Positions 49,719 to 64,000 of a stretch of 64,000 nt of DNA are shown here, piece by piece. The translations under genes were made by a program, and so were the position numbers. Each line of letters starts with the position of its first letter. Position 1 is the stretch's first letter. The notes beneath the pieces were generated by a model. That model was not told where the DNA came from and made no database searches. It worked only from the letters and a program-made list of their open reading frames with translations. Source of the DNA: Pseudomonas pseudonitroreducens (lineage in GTDB: Bacteria > Pseudomonadota > Gammaproteobacteria > Pseudomonadales > Pseudomonadaceae); contig NZ_BQHJ01000002.1 in the NCBI RefSeq assembly GCF_021603645.1, positions 372,001 to 436,000 on the forward strand. The letters are read 5' to 3'.

Positions 49719-51092
49719 GTGAGTCAACCTGCCCTGCGGGCTTTGCGGGAAGAACATCCCATGGCGGCCAAGCCGCCTGTCGTTGAGGAACCATCGGCTG
49801 CGAACGATCCGGCGAGCCTGCTGGAAGCCGCGCACGAGGCGAACGGCGACGTGGTACGCGTCGTCGAAGAACTCGAAACCTACATCGAGAAAGGCACCCC
49901 GGAATTCATGCGCACCTCGCTGGCGCTGTTCTCCGGCGGCTTCGCCACCTTCGCCCTGCTCTACTGCGTGCAGCCGATGATGCCGGTACTGTCCGAGGCC
50001 TTCAGCCTGAGCGCCGCGCAGAGCAGCCTGGTGCTGTCGATCTCCACCATCACCATGGCCTTCGGCCTGCTGGTCACCGGGCCGATCTCCGACGCCATCG
50101 GGCGCAAGTCGATCATGGTCGCTTCGCTGGTCCTCGCCGCCCTGTTCACCCTCGGCAGCTCGCTGATGCCGACCTGGCACGGCGTGCTGGCCATGCGCGC
50201 GCTGCTCGGCCTGTCACTCAGCGGCCTGGCGGCGGTGGGCATGACCTACCTCTCCGAGGAAATCCACCCGCAGCACATCGGCCTGTCCATGGGGCTGTAT
50301 ATCGGCGGCAACGCCATCGGCGGCATGAGCGGCCGGCTGATCAGCGGCGTGCTGGTGGACTACGTGAACTGGCACGTGGCGCTGGCCACCCTGGGCGTGC
50401 TCGCCCTGGCCGCAGCGCTGCTGTTCTGGCGCATCCTGCCCGAATCGAAGAACTTCCGCCCGGCACCGCTCAAGCCGCGCCGGCTGATCGAGGGTTTCAT
50501 CGGGCACTTCCGCGATGCCGGGCTGCCCTGGCTGTTCCTCGAAGCGTTCCTGCTGATGGGCGCCTTCGTCACCCTGTTCAACTACATCGGCTATCGCCTG
50601 CTGGCAGAGCCCTACCACCTGAGCCAGGCCATCGTCGGCGTGCTCTCGCTGGTCTACCTGTCGGGCATCTACAGCTCGGCCTGGGTCGGCTCCCTGGCCG
50701 ACCGCCTGGGTCGGCGCAAGGTGCTCTGGGCGATGATCGCGCTGATGCTCGGCGGCGTACTGATCACCTTGCTGCAACCGCTGGCCCTGGTGCTGGTCGG
50801 CTTGCTGGTGTTCACCTTCGGTTTCTTCGGCGCGCACTCGGTGGCCAGCAGCTGGATTGGCCGCCGCGCCCTGACAGCCAAGGGCCAGGCCTCTTCGCTG
50901 TACCTGTTCTGCTACTACGTCGGCTCCAGCGTCGCCGGTACCGCCGGCGGGGTGTTCTGGCACCACTATGGCTGGAACGGCGTGGGACTGTTCATAGCCG
51001 GCCTTCTGGCAATTGCCGTGGCAGTAGCCTTGCACCTGGCTCGCCTGCCAGTGTTACCCAGAGACCTGCCCACACTCCGCAAGATTGGGTAG
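49719..51092 (+). CDS. MFS transporter (YnfM/PA5030-like)
   Basis: A 457-residue major facilitator with twelve helices after a cytoplasmic N-terminal tail of about 60 residues. The helix 2-3 loop reads GPISDAIGRKSIMV (motif A). YnfM-like members export sugars or small drugs (arabinose-type efflux). The start is GTG at 49719 with GAGG eight bases before; an ATG 14 codons in is the alternative. It is divergent from the LysR gene and probably its target. Substrate unknown. Confidence 0.85.
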   Translation: MSQPALRALREEHPMAAKPPVVEEPSAANDPASLLEAAHEANGDVVRVVEELETYIEKGTPEFMRTSLALFSGGFATFALLYCVQPMMPVLSEAFSLSAAQSSLVLSISTITMAFGLLVTGPISDAIGRKSIMVASLVLAALFTLGSSLMPTWHGVLAMRALLGLSLSGLAAVGMTYLSEEIHPQHIGLSMGLYIGGNAIGGMSGRLISGVLVDYVNWHVALATLGVLALAAALLFWRILPESKNFRPAPLKPRRLIEGFIGHFRDAGLPWLFLEAFLLMGAFVTLFNYIGYRLLAEPYHLSQAIVGVLSLVYLSGIYSSAWVGSLADRLGRRKVLWAMIALMLGGVLITLLQPLALVLVGLLVFTFGFFGAHSVASSWIGRRALTAKGQASSLYLFCYYVGSSVAGTAGGVFWHHYGWNGVGLFIAGLLAIAVAVALHLARLPVLPRDLPTLRKIG

Positions 51093-51209
51093 TTTCTACA
51101 CACAGCAAGCTCTGCATGCCTGAAAACGACATGGAACGGTCGTGCAAAGACATTTATCTCAGATCCGACAACGCCTGCCAGGCGGGCGTTGTGGGATAAA
51201 TTCCCAACC

Positions 51210-51225
51210 TACGACTTAAGTCGTA
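51210..51225. promoter_or_regulatory. 16-bp palindrome upstream of the amino acid permease
   Basis: TACGACTTAAGTCGTA is a perfect palindrome, with an extra half-site ACGACTT at 51263-51269, 52 bases further. Just upstream lie a CAACGCC.../GGGCGTTG hairpin (51169-51191) and a TGGGA-TAAAT-TCCCA repeat (51192-51206). Probably an operator for a regulator of the permease. Confidence 0.5.
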
Positions 51226-51335
51226 ACAAGATGTGGCGCGATCCTTGCGTTCACAATCTCGAACGACTTGTTGGAATCCTGAAACGGACCTCGACTCCCG
51301 CAGTACGCAATTCCCTCCGTAGTTGTAGGTAAAGC

Positions 51336-52727
51336 ATGAGCAGCACCCCCTCTTCAGGGCTCTCCCAAGGCCTGCAAAATCGTCACGTCACGATGCTTTC
51401 GATCGCCGGTGCCATTGGCGCTGGCCTGTTCGTAGGTTCCGGCCATGCCATCGCCGAAGCCGGCCCCGCCGTCATGGTTTCCTACCTGATCGCCGGCCTG
51501 CTGGTGGTCCTGGTGATGCGCATGCTGGCCGAAATGGCCGTCGCGCAGCCGGACAGCGGCTCTTTCTCCACCTATGCCGACCGCGCGATCGGCCACTGGG
51601 CCGGTTTCACCATCGGCTGGCTGTACTGGTGGTTCTGGGTCCTGGTAATCCCGCTGGAAGCCAACGCCGCTGCGGCGATCATCCACGCCTGGTTCCCCGG
51701 CGCACCGATCTGGGTGCTGGCCTTCCTGATCACTTCGGCGCTGACCGTGACCAACCTGTTCAGCGTGAAGAACTACGGTGAGTTCGAGTTCTGGCTGGCG
51801 CTGATCAAGGTCGTCTCGATCATTGCCTTCCTGGTGCTGGGCTGCGCGGCCATCTTTGGCTTCTCGCCCAACAGCGAAGTCTCCGGCATCGGCCACCTGA
51901 CCAGCGAAGGCTTCCTGCCCAAGGGCTGGGGCGCCGTGCTCGCGGCGCTGCTGACCACCATGTTCTCCTTCATGGGTTCGGAAATCGTCACCATCGCCGC
52001 CACCGAGTCCAAGGACCCGGAGCAACAGATCACCCGCGCCACCAACTCGGTGATCTGGCGTATCGCGCTGTTCTACCTGCTGTCGATCCTGATCGTGGTC
52101 TGCCTGGTGCCGTGGAACGACCCGCGCCTGGTGAGCATGGGCTCCTACCAGACCGTGCTGGAACACCTGCACATCCCGTACGCCAAGCTGATCGTCGACA
52201 TCATCGTGCTGGTCTCGGTGACCAGCTGCCTGAACTCGGCGCTCTACACCGCTTCGCGCATGATGTATTCGCTGAGCAAGCGCGGTGACGCGCCGAAGAT
52301 CGCCCAGGTGACCAGCGCCAGCCGCACCCCGGTCTACGCCGTGCTGCTGTCCACCGCCATGGCCTTCCTCTGCACCTTCGCCAACTACCTGGCCCCGGCC
52401 GAAGTTTTCAACTTCCTGCTGGCCAGCTCCGGCGCCATCGCCCTGCTGGTGTACCTGGTGATCGCCCTGTCGCAGTTGCGCATGCGCAAGAAGCTGCTCG
52501 CCCAGGGCCACCAGCTGAAGCTGAAGATGTGGCTGTTCCCCTGGCTGACCTGGGCGGTGATCATCTTCATCGTTGGCGCCCTGGTGATCATGCTGATCCG
52601 CCCGGATCACCGCATGGAGGTAGTCGCCACTACCCTGCTGACCGTCGTGGTGGTCTGCTCGGGTCTGCTGGTGTCCAACCGCCGCAAGGCACAGCGCGCC
52701 GCCGGCCTGGTGGGCGATGCGGCGTGA
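51336..52727 (+). CDS. APC family amino acid permease, GabP-like
   Basis: A 463-residue amino acid/H+ symporter with twelve helices. The first helix holds SIAGAIGAGLFVGSGHAI, the consensus substrate motif of the AAT branch (GabP, ProY, CycA), and helix 3-4 EMAVAQPDSGSFSTYADR. Length fits GabP (GABA permease), but proline or other amino acids are possible. It has its own strong terminator. Confidence 0.85.
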   Translation: MSSTPSSGLSQGLQNRHVTMLSIAGAIGAGLFVGSGHAIAEAGPAVMVSYLIAGLLVVLVMRMLAEMAVAQPDSGSFSTYADRAIGHWAGFTIGWLYWWFWVLVIPLEANAAAAIIHAWFPGAPIWVLAFLITSALTVTNLFSVKNYGEFEFWLALIKVVSIIAFLVLGCAAIFGFSPNSEVSGIGHLTSEGFLPKGWGAVLAALLTTMFSFMGSEIVTIAATESKDPEQQITRATNSVIWRIALFYLLSILIVVCLVPWNDPRLVSMGSYQTVLEHLHIPYAKLIVDIIVLVSVTSCLNSALYTASRMMYSLSKRGDAPKIAQVTSASRTPVYAVLLSTAMAFLCTFANYLAPAEVFNFLLASSGAIALLVYLVIALSQLRMRKKLLAQGHQLKLKMWLFPWLTWAVIIFIVGALVIMLIRPDHRMEVVATTLLTVVVVCSGLLVSNRRKAQRAAGLVGDAA

Positions 52728-52760
52728 TGCGCCCTGATGGGGCTTGAGGCTCCATGAGGG

Positions 52761-52798
52761 AATGAAAAAGCCCCGCTTCTGAGCGGGGCTTTTTCATT
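52761..52798. terminator. Bidirectional terminator after the permease
   Basis: AATGAAAAAGCCCCGCT-TCTG-AGCGGGGCTTTTTCATT: 17-base arms that carry both the A and T tracts. Confidence 0.93.
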
Positions 52799-52828
52799 GC
52801 AGCATAATCCATTGCGCCATTCAGGCCG

Positions 52829-52982
52829 ATCGCGGACGGAGTCCCCTCCTGCGCTCAGATCGGCCCTTTCGTAGGGGCGGACTCCGTCCGCGATTCATCG
52901 GCAGGGCCGGTGCCGGGGCGGTTCGCGAGCAAGCTCGCTCCTACAAAATAGCGCGGCCTGTAGGAGCGAGCTTGCTCGCGAA
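52829..52982. repeat. REP cluster between the permease and hemE
   Basis: Four REP units: an inverted ATCGCGGACGGAGTCC at 52829-52844, its mate GTAGGGGCGGACTCCG... at 52871-52894, an inverted GAGC-type unit at 52922-52944, and a direct GAGC-type unit at 52960-52982. Both REP subtypes occur together. The remaining gap up to hemE holds only terminators. Confidence 0.85.
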
Positions 52983-52999
52983 CCCCGGAGCCAGAAACG

Positions 53000-53027
53000 A
53001 AAAAGCCCCGCATCCGCGGGGCTTTTT
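53000..53027. terminator. Terminator of hemE
   Basis: AAAAAGCCCCGC-ATCC-GCGGGGCTTTTT is symmetric, so active in both directions; it lies 17 bases past the hemE stop. Confidence 0.93.
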
Positions 53028-53043
53028 CAGTTCGGCATCAGGC

Positions 53044-54108
53044 TCAGTGATACTGCGCCGACAGCTCGTGCACCGCCTCGAAGAAGGCCCCGGCGTGAGC
53101 CGGGTCGACTTCCGGGGTAACGCCATGGCCGAGGTTGAACACGTGGCCAGTGCCATTGCCGTAGGCGCCAAGGATACGCGCCACTTCAGTGCGGATGGCG
53201 TCTGGCTTGGCGTAGAGCACCGCCGGGTCCATGTTGCCCTGCAGGGCTACCTTGTCGCCGACGCGGGCGCGGGCGTTGCCGATGTCGCAGGTCCAGTCCA
53301 GGCCCAGCGCTTCAGCGCCGGTATTGGCCATGGACTCCAGCCACAGGCCACCGCCCTTGGTGAAGAGAATTACCGGCACACGACGACCTTCATGCTCGCG
53401 GATCAGTCCGTCGACGATCTTCTGCATGTACGCCAGGGAAAACTCCTGGTAGGCCGCCGCCGACAGCGCGCCGCCCCAGGAGTCGAAGATCTGCACTGCC
53501 TGCGCGCCGGCAAGGATCTGCCCGTTAAGGTAGCTGGTGACCGACTGCGCCAGCTTGTCCAGCAGGGCGTGCAGGGCCTGCGGGTTGTTGTAGAGCATCG
53601 CCTTGGTCTTGCGGAAATCGCGGCTGGAACCGCCTTCGACCATGTAGGTGGCCAGGGTCCAGGGGCTGCCGGAGAAGCCGATCAGCGGCACGCGGCCGTT
53701 CAGCTCGCGGCGGATGGTGCGCACGGCGTCCATCACGTAACCCAAGTCCTTCTCCGGATCGGGGATCGGCAGGGCGTCGATGTCAGCCTGGGTGGTCACG
53801 ACCTTCTTGAAGCGCGGACCTTCGCCGGTTTCGAAGAACAGGCCCTGACCCATGGCATCGGGGATGGTGAGGATGTCGGAGAAGAGGATCGCAGCGTCCA
53901 GTTGCGGGTAACGATCCAGCGGCTGCAGGGTCACCTCGCAGGCCATCTGCGGGTTCATGCACAGGCTCATGAAGTCACCGGCCTTGGCGCGGGTGGCGCG
54001 GTACTCCGGCAGGTAGCGGCCGGCCTGGCGCATCATCCAGACAGGGGTGACATCGACGGGCTGCTTGAGCAGGGCGCGGAGGAAGCGATCGTTCTTCAGG
54101 GCAGTCAT
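53044..54108 (-). CDS. hemE: Uroporphyrinogen decarboxylase HemE
   Basis: A 354-residue heme-pathway enzyme that decarboxylates uroporphyrinogen III to coproporphyrinogen [19 protein letters not shown] is the N-terminal signature, [20 protein letters not shown] the central one, and [13 protein letters not shown] the C-terminal. The start at 54108 ([13 protein letters not shown]) matches the family; the 27-codon extension upstream is rejected. It follows gltD on the same strand but is separated by a terminator and a repeat. Confidence 0.96.
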   Translation of the reverse strand: MTALKNDRFLRALLKQPVDVTPVWMMRQAGRYLPEYRATRAKAGDFMSLCMNPQMACEVTLQPLDRYPQLDAAILFSDILTIPDAMGQGLFFETGEGPRFKKVVTTQADIDALPIPDPEKDLGYVMDAVRTIRRELNGRVPLIGFSGSPWTLATYMVEGGSSRDFRKTKAMLYNNPQALHALLDKLAQSVTSYLNGQILAGAQAVQIFDSWGGALSAAAYQEFSLAYMQKIVDGLIREHEGRRVPVILFTKGGGLWLESMANTGAEALGLDWTCDIGNARARVGDKVALQGNMDPAVLYAKPDAIRTEVARILGAYGNGTGHVFNLGHGVTPEVDPAHAGAFFEAVHELSAQYH

Positions 54109-54156
54109 AACGGCATCCGGAAAAAAAGTGCGGGCATTTTCGCAAAGCCCAAACGA

Positions 54157-54182
54157 AAAGGCACGGCGGGTGCCGTGCCTTT
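54157..54182 (-). terminator. Hairpin terminator after gltD
   Basis: AAAGGCACGGC-GGGT-GCCGTGCCTTT is followed on the minus strand by TTCG and further T residues. It separates gltD from hemE. Confidence 0.8.
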
Positions 54183-54216
54183 CGTCCATCGCGGCATTCT
54201 GCCGCAGCGGCCTACC

Positions 54217-54289
54217 TTCGTAGGATGGCGTGGAGCGAAGCGATACCCATCAACTGCATGGGTATCGCAGGCTCCACCCATCCTACGAA
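54217..54289. repeat. Long imperfect palindromic repeat (TAGGATGG family)
   Basis: Outer arms TTCGTAGGATGG/CCATCCTACGAA and inner arms GCGATACCCAT/ATGGGTATCGC, with GTGGAGC/GCTCCAC between, make one 73-base imperfect palindrome. It differs from the GAGC-type REPs and resembles another dispersed Pseudomonas repeat. Confidence 0.7.
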
Positions 54290-54296
54290 ATCACGC

Positions 54297-55724
<1,428 letters not shown>

Positions 55725-55742
55725 TCATCAAACTTCAGGCGC

Positions 55743-60188
<4,446 letters not shown>

Positions 60189-60482
60189 AGGGAACTCTCA
60201 CCGGCAAAACTTTTATAAATTCCAGGGTCTGCTGACGTTTCGCCATCGCCCTGTTTCGCCGTGCAGGCTCGTTTCCCGCGCACCCTAAAGGCTCGGGCCG
60301 CATCTATCGTGCAGCGCCGCTTATGCCCCTGGTTCACCTGGAATGACCGTTCCGCGCGAGGTGCCACGTCTTACCCAACGTAGCGGCGGTTCCGGCCCTG
60401 GCCATGACGAAACGTCAGCAGACCCTCTTCAAGCACTTCGCCTGTCTACTCGCTCAAGCGGCGAGTTTCCGATAGGCAAAGG
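60189..60482 (-). ncRNA. Structured leader of gltBD (candidate cis-regulatory RNA)
   Basis: Read on the minus strand, a predicted transcript from about 60482 would run about 294 bases to the gltB start. Stem P0: 60474-60480 with 60437-60443 around an inner ACTCGC/GCGAGT hairpin (60448-60466). Stem P1: 60400-60426 with 60224-60250, 27 positions with one G-U and one G-G, enclosing 149 bases. Inside P1, CACCTGGAA/TTCC...AGGTG (60335-60363), GCAT/ATGC (60300-60326) and GTGC/GCAC (60261-60283) can all form. This layout is that of a folded riboregulator; I recognise no known class. The downstream 35 bases contain a U/A-rich stretch before the start. Confidence 0.55.
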
Positions 60483-60488
60483 GAGGTC

Positions 60489-60516
60489 ATTGTACACACG
60501 GGGAAAGCGACGTCAC
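60489..60516 (-). promoter_or_regulatory. Candidate gltB promoter
   Basis: On the minus strand: GTGACG (60511-60516), a 16-base spacer, then TACAAT (60489-60494). This predicts a start near 60482. Confidence 0.45.
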
Positions 60517-60590
60517 TGAATTTTTTTGACGCACTGCTGACACCCGATGTCGCATTTTTATAAGAATGCAGCAAAAGAAACAAGCCAATA

Positions 60591-60627
60591 AAAAAGCCGA
60601 GCCCCAGGATACGGGGCTCGGCTTTTT
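60591..60627 (-). terminator. Terminator of the aroK-aroB-damX operon
   Basis: AAAAAGCCGAGCCCC-AGGATAC-GGGGCTCGGCTTTTT is symmetric, and ends 23 bases after the damX stop. Confidence 0.93.
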
Positions 60628-60650
60628 CAGTATTGCGACAGTGCAACCTT

Positions 60651-62324
60651 TCAGCGCGCGCCGGCAATGTCCTGCTGGATGCTGGAGAACGGCCTGGCCC
60701 AGGGCTTGGAGGCCTGGATCTTCGCCGGCAGCTTCTTGATCGCGGCCTGGGCGGCATTGCGGTCAGCGAAATTGCCGTAGGTCACCACGTAGAACGGCTT
60801 GCCCTGCAGGTTCTTGCGGAAGTAGCGGTAGTCACCACCACCCTGCTGGCTGATGAAGGCCTTGGCGCTGGCTTCGGAGCCGGTGCCCAGCACCTGAACG
60901 GAGTAGCGCGACCCGGCCTGGGACTGGTACCAACTGCTGCCGCCGGCGCTGCCAGTGGCAGCGCCGGGCTTGCTGGCGGCGGTCGCCGGCTTGGCGCTGG
61001 CAACCGTAGTGGCGGGTTTGCTCGCCGCCGGCTTGGCAGCCTGGACCGGTTTGGCCGGTGCAGTGGCGGCAGGCTTGACCGGCTCTGGGCGCGGCGTGGG
61101 CGCGGGGGTCGGAGCCGGTTGAATGGCCGCCTGCTGTTGGGCCGGAGCCGGCGGTACCGGGTTCAGCGGTTTCGGGCCGTTGTTCGCCAGCGGCGTCACC
61201 GGTGGCGCGCTGGTGGTCACGGTCGGCGGAATGGCTGCGGACGGCATGCCGCCTTCATCGGCATCTTCCTGGCCGCCGGCCTGGGCCATCGGCTCGCGAA
61301 TCACCGGCTGGCTGTCGCCCACCAGGGGCAGCGGCACGGGTTGATTGGAACCGGCGAACTCGACGGACGGGCTACCGCCCTGGGTATCCGGTTGCGGTGC
61401 GGTGCCATTGCCCAGCGGCAACTGCGAGGAAGTCTGCGCAGCACTGTTGCTGGCTGTCTCCGGCTTGGTGGTCTTGCCTTGCATGAACCAGGCAGCGATG
61501 ACGCCGATGGCAACCACGCCGAGGATGGCCAGGTGCTTCTTCGGCAGCTTGAAGCCGGCACCGACTGCCTTGCGCTCGCCGCTGCGGTCCGCCAGCATCG
61601 CTTCGATCATGGCGTCGCGGGCGGTCTGGTTGATGGTGCCCGGCCAGCCGCCGGATTGCTCGTGGATATCCCCAAGCAAGTCAGCAGAAATCAGTTCGAT
61701 ACCCTGCCCCGCGCCTTCCAGGCGCTGCGCCAGGTACTCGCGGGTTTCGTCCTCGCTGTACGGTTGCAGCTCTATGGCGTGGAAGCGTTCCTCGCCTTCG
61801 GACAGCACCTCAAGGCGCGACAACAGCTCGGGCTCGCCGAACAGGAAGACGTGCAGGCGCGCCTCGGAATTGCCGGCAGCCAGCAACAGCAGGACTTCGA
61901 GGGCGTCATCGCGCAGTTGTTCAGCGTCGTCCACCAGCAGGTAGACGTCCTGGCCAGTGATCGCCAACTGGGCAACCTTGGCAAGGATCGCTTCGATGCT
62001 CGTCTGGGTGATGCCCAGGCCCTGCGCCAGTTGGCGCAGCAAGGTGGCCTCGTCGGTCACCGAACGGCCGGAAATCACCACGCTGGAAACCGCGTCCTTG
62101 TTGGTGCTGGCGACCAGGGCCTGGCGCAGCAGGGTCTTGCCGCTACCCAGTGGACCGGTGACGGCCAGCAGCAGGTGGCTGTAGCGCGCCAGATGGTGCA
62201 GCTGGCCCAGTACGGGCTTGCGCTGCGCCGGGAAGAACTTGAAGCCCGGAACCCGCGGTGCGAACGGGTCGTGGCTGAACTGGTAGTGGGCCAGGAAGGC
62301 CTCATCGGCATGCAAGCTGGACAT
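60651..62324 (-). CDS. damX: DamX-like AAA ATPase with SPOR domain
   Basis: A 557-residue bitopic membrane protein. An N-terminal AAA ATPase (ExeA/GspA-like; Walker A GPLGSGKT, Walker B YLLVDDAE) is followed by one membrane helix (about 258-274), a Pro/Ala-rich periplasmic linker (about 280-470) and a C-terminal SPOR domain (about 475-550) that binds denuded peptidoglycan at the septum. E. coli DamX has the SPOR domain but not, as I recall, this ATPase. It is six bases after aroB in the aroK-aroB-damX operon, the usual place. Confidence 0.88.
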   Translation of the reverse strand: MSSLHADEAFLAHYQFSHDPFAPRVPGFKFFPAQRKPVLGQLHHLARYSHLLLAVTGPLGSGKTLLRQALVASTNKDAVSSVVISGRSVTDEATLLRQLAQGLGITQTSIEAILAKVAQLAITGQDVYLLVDDAEQLRDDALEVLLLLAAGNSEARLHVFLFGEPELLSRLEVLSEGEERFHAIELQPYSEDETREYLAQRLEGAGQGIELISADLLGDIHEQSGGWPGTINQTARDAMIEAMLADRSGERKAVGAGFKLPKKHLAILGVVAIGVIAAWFMQGKTTKPETASNSAAQTSSQLPLGNGTAPQPDTQGGSPSVEFAGSNQPVPLPLVGDSQPVIREPMAQAGGQEDADEGGMPSAAIPPTVTTSAPPVTPLANNGPKPLNPVPPAPAQQQAAIQPAPTPAPTPRPEPVKPAATAPAKPVQAAKPAASKPATTVASAKPATAASKPGAATGSAGGSSWYQSQAGSRYSVQVLGTGSEASAKAFISQQGGGDYRYFRKNLQGKPFYVVTYGNFADRNAAQAAIKKLPAKIQASKPWARPFSSIQQDIAGAR

Positions 62325-62330
62325 GGGACC

Positions 62331-63437
62331 TCAGTGTTCTCCTGCCTGACCGACCAGTGCCTGGTAGTCAGCGCGCAGTGTTTCTTCCAGAATCTCACGG
62401 GGGAATTCGGCGGTTACGACCGCGCCCCCCAGCCCTTGGAGCAATACCAGACGCAGACGGCCATCGAGCACTTTCTTGTCGACAGCCATGTGCTCGAGAA
62501 AATGCTCGGCATTCATTTCCTGCGGCGGGATCACCGGCAGCTTCGCCGCGGCCAGCAGACGGATACCGCGATCGAGTTCGGCCTTTGTCAGCCATCCCAG
62601 CCGATGCGACATCTCAAGTGCCATCACGGTTCCCGCTCCCACCGCTTCGCCGTGCAGCCAGACGCCATAGCCCATGTGGGTCTCGATGGCGTGACCGAAG
62701 GTGTGGCCCAGGTTGAGCGTGGCGCGGACCCCGGTTTCTTTCTCGTCGGCACCGACCACCCGCGCCTTGGCCGCACAGGAGCGCTCGATGGCTTCGGTCA
62801 GCGCGCCCGTCTCCAGCGCCAGCAGATCGTCCATATGCGCTTCCAGCCAGGTGAGGAAGGGCTCGTCGCAGATGAAACCGTACTTGATCACTTCCGCCAG
62901 GCCCGCCGACAGCTCGCGGGGCGGCAAGGTCTTCAGGGTCGCGGTATCGATGACCACGGCCTGGGGCTGGTAGAAGGCCCCGACCATGTTCTTGCCCAGC
63001 GGGTGGTTGATGCCGGTCTTGCCACCGACGGAAGAATCCACCTGGGACAACAGCGTGGTCGGCACCTGGATGAAATCGACTCCGCGCTGGTAGCAGGCCG
63101 CCGCAAAGCCGGTCATATCGCCAATCACGCCACCGCCGAGGGCAATCAGCGTGGTCTTGCGGTCATGGCGCGCCGTCAGCAGGCCATCGAAAATCAGTTG
63201 CAGGGTTTCCCACTGCTTGTAGGCCTCGCCATCAGGCAGCACGACCGTGGTGACCTTGTAGCCGGCCAGGGTCTTCTGCAGTCGATCCAGGTACAGCGGC
63301 GCGATGGTTTCATTGGTGACGATGGCTACCTGGCGGCCGCGGATGTGCGGCTCGAAGTAGCGCAGATCATCCAGCAGCCCCTCACCGATATAGATCGGGT
63401 AGCTGCGATCGGCCAGATCGACATTGAGTGTGCGCAT
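62331..63437 (-). CDS. aroB: 3-dehydroquinate synthase AroB
   Basis: A 368-residue NAD- and Zn-dependent cyclase, second step of the shikimate pathway. Key motifs: [41 protein letters not shown], and [13 protein letters not shown] with metal-binding His. The start at 63437 ([15 protein letters not shown]) fits the family; five upstream codons are ignored. It is preceded by aroK. Confidence 0.97.
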   Translation of the reverse strand: MRTLNVDLADRSYPIYIGEGLLDDLRYFEPHIRGRQVAIVTNETIAPLYLDRLQKTLAGYKVTTVVLPDGEAYKQWETLQLIFDGLLTARHDRKTTLIALGGGVIGDMTGFAAACYQRGVDFIQVPTTLLSQVDSSVGGKTGINHPLGKNMVGAFYQPQAVVIDTATLKTLPPRELSAGLAEVIKYGFICDEPFLTWLEAHMDDLLALETGALTEAIERSCAAKARVVGADEKETGVRATLNLGHTFGHAIETHMGYGVWLHGEAVGAGTVMALEMSHRLGWLTKAELDRGIRLLAAAKLPVIPPQEMNAEHFLEHMAVDKKVLDGRLRLVLLQGLGGAVVTAEFPREILEETLRADYQALVGQAGEH

Positions 63438-63487
63438 GAAACCCCCAGGCAAGAAAGGGGACTAGGATACCGCAGATTGCAGCGCCG

Positions 63488-64000
63488 TTAATGGCGCTCC
63501 AGCTCACGCAGACGCTCCATGATCTCCAGAACGACATGACGCGGAGGCCGCTCGTCGGTTTCGATGATCACGTCGGCAATTTCGCGATAAAGCGGATCGC
63601 GCATCTGCATGAGGTCACGAAGGATCTGTTCCGGATTGGGCTTCTGCAGCAATGGGCGATTCTTGTCGCGCGCCGTGCGCGAGATCTGCTGCTCGACCGA
63701 GGCATGCAGGTAGATCACCTTGCCGCCATTCTTGAGGATCAGGCGATTGGCGTCGCGCATGACCGCGCCGCCGCCCGTGGCGATTACCATGCCCCCTTCA
63801 TCGCACAGCTCGGCCAGCATCGCTTGCTCACGCTCGCGGAAACCAGCCTCGCCCTCGACATCGAATATCCAGGGGATGTTGGCTCCGCAGCGCTGCTCGA
63901 TCTCTTTATCCGAATCTTTGAAGACGAGGTGAAGCTCTTTGGCGAGAAGACGCCCGATGGTGCTTTTACCAGCACCCATCGGGCCTACCAGAATCAAATT
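63488..64000 (-). CDS. aroK: Shikimate kinase AroK (start cut by window edge)
   Basis: About 171 residues are visible; the frame is open to base 64000, where it encodes [17 protein letters not shown], so only one or two N-terminal residues (usually MR) are missing. The Walker A GPMGAGKS, the shikimate-binding DSDKEIE and FREREQ, and the nucleotide motif DKNRPLL are present. It phosphorylates shikimate. A small AGCGCC/GGCGCT hairpin spans the stop codon (63481-63498). Confidence 0.96.
   Translation of the reverse strand, partial: NLILVGPMGAGKSTIGRLLAKELHLVFKDSDKEIEQRCGANIPWIFDVEGEAGFREREQAMLAELCDEGGMVIATGGGAVMRDANRLILKNGGKVIYLHASVEQQISRTARDKNRPLLQKPNPEQILRDLMQMRDPLYREIADVIIETDERPPRHVVLEIMERLRELERH

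Larger units (their letters stand above)
60483..60650. other. Remainder of the gltB-damX spacer
   Basis: It holds the gltB promoter candidate, an AT-rich upstream block (about 60517-60590) and the damX terminator. No gene was seen. Confidence 0.5.

Overview
The window is a high-GC gammaproteobacterial chromosome segment that I read as Pseudomonas, from the P. aeruginosa / P. nitroreducens side of the genus. From memory, its gene order follows the P. aeruginosa PAO1 block from msbA (PA4997) to aroK (PA5039). The intergenic gaps also carry typical Pseudomonas REP elements (GTAGGAGCGAGC... family). No rRNA, tRNA, CRISPR array, phage or insertion sequence was seen. Coding density is about 90%.

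Layout. Bases 80-19385 are an LPS core / lipid A export locus. It holds msbA with mig-14 and a PIG-L deacetylase (dnpA) on one side. Then comes a variable block: a small kinase, a GT-C membrane glycosyltransferase, a GT2, an unknown GT and a sialyltransferase-like protein. The long minus-strand operon waaF-waaC-waaG-waaP-wapP-wapQ-(double kinase)-(carbamoyltransferase)-(GT4) closes it, with most junctions overlapping by 1-4 bases. Heptosyltransferases and WaaG build the inner core; the WaaP-type kinases phosphorylate it; the carbamoyltransferase and glycosyltransferases decorate it; MsbA flips the product. The canonical waaL and ssg are not seen here and mig-14/dnpA are displaced, so this end looks mosaic.

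Bases 19687-34000 hold central metabolism and signalling: glnE diverging from aceE-aceF, then dipA, msrA, rlmJ and an acyl-CoA dehydrogenase. Bases 34136-47265 are mostly plus strand: a small membrane-anchored unknown, nhaP2, mscK, selO, metY, a chemoreceptor, trxC, a hotdog thioesterase and a tandem universal stress protein, with envelope, ion and stress themes. Bases 47270-52727 hold an orphan ParA, a LysR regulator diverging from an MFS exporter, and an amino acid permease. Bases 53044-64000 hold hemE, gltD-gltB and the aroK-aroB-damX operon, all on the minus strand; aroK is cut by the window edge.

The most interesting non-coding signals are: (1) a long, strongly structured leader in front of gltBD, with a 27-bp closing stem around a folded interior; (2) a nested palindrome abutting the selO ribosome-binding site; (3) two GntR/FadR-type operators 52 bp apart between glnE and aceE; (4) a perfect 11-bp inverted repeat between the LysR gene and its MFS neighbour; (5) a 16-bp palindrome upstream of the amino acid permease. 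On the protein side, the best lead is a small protein in the LPS block carrying sialyltransferase (GT29)-like motifs.
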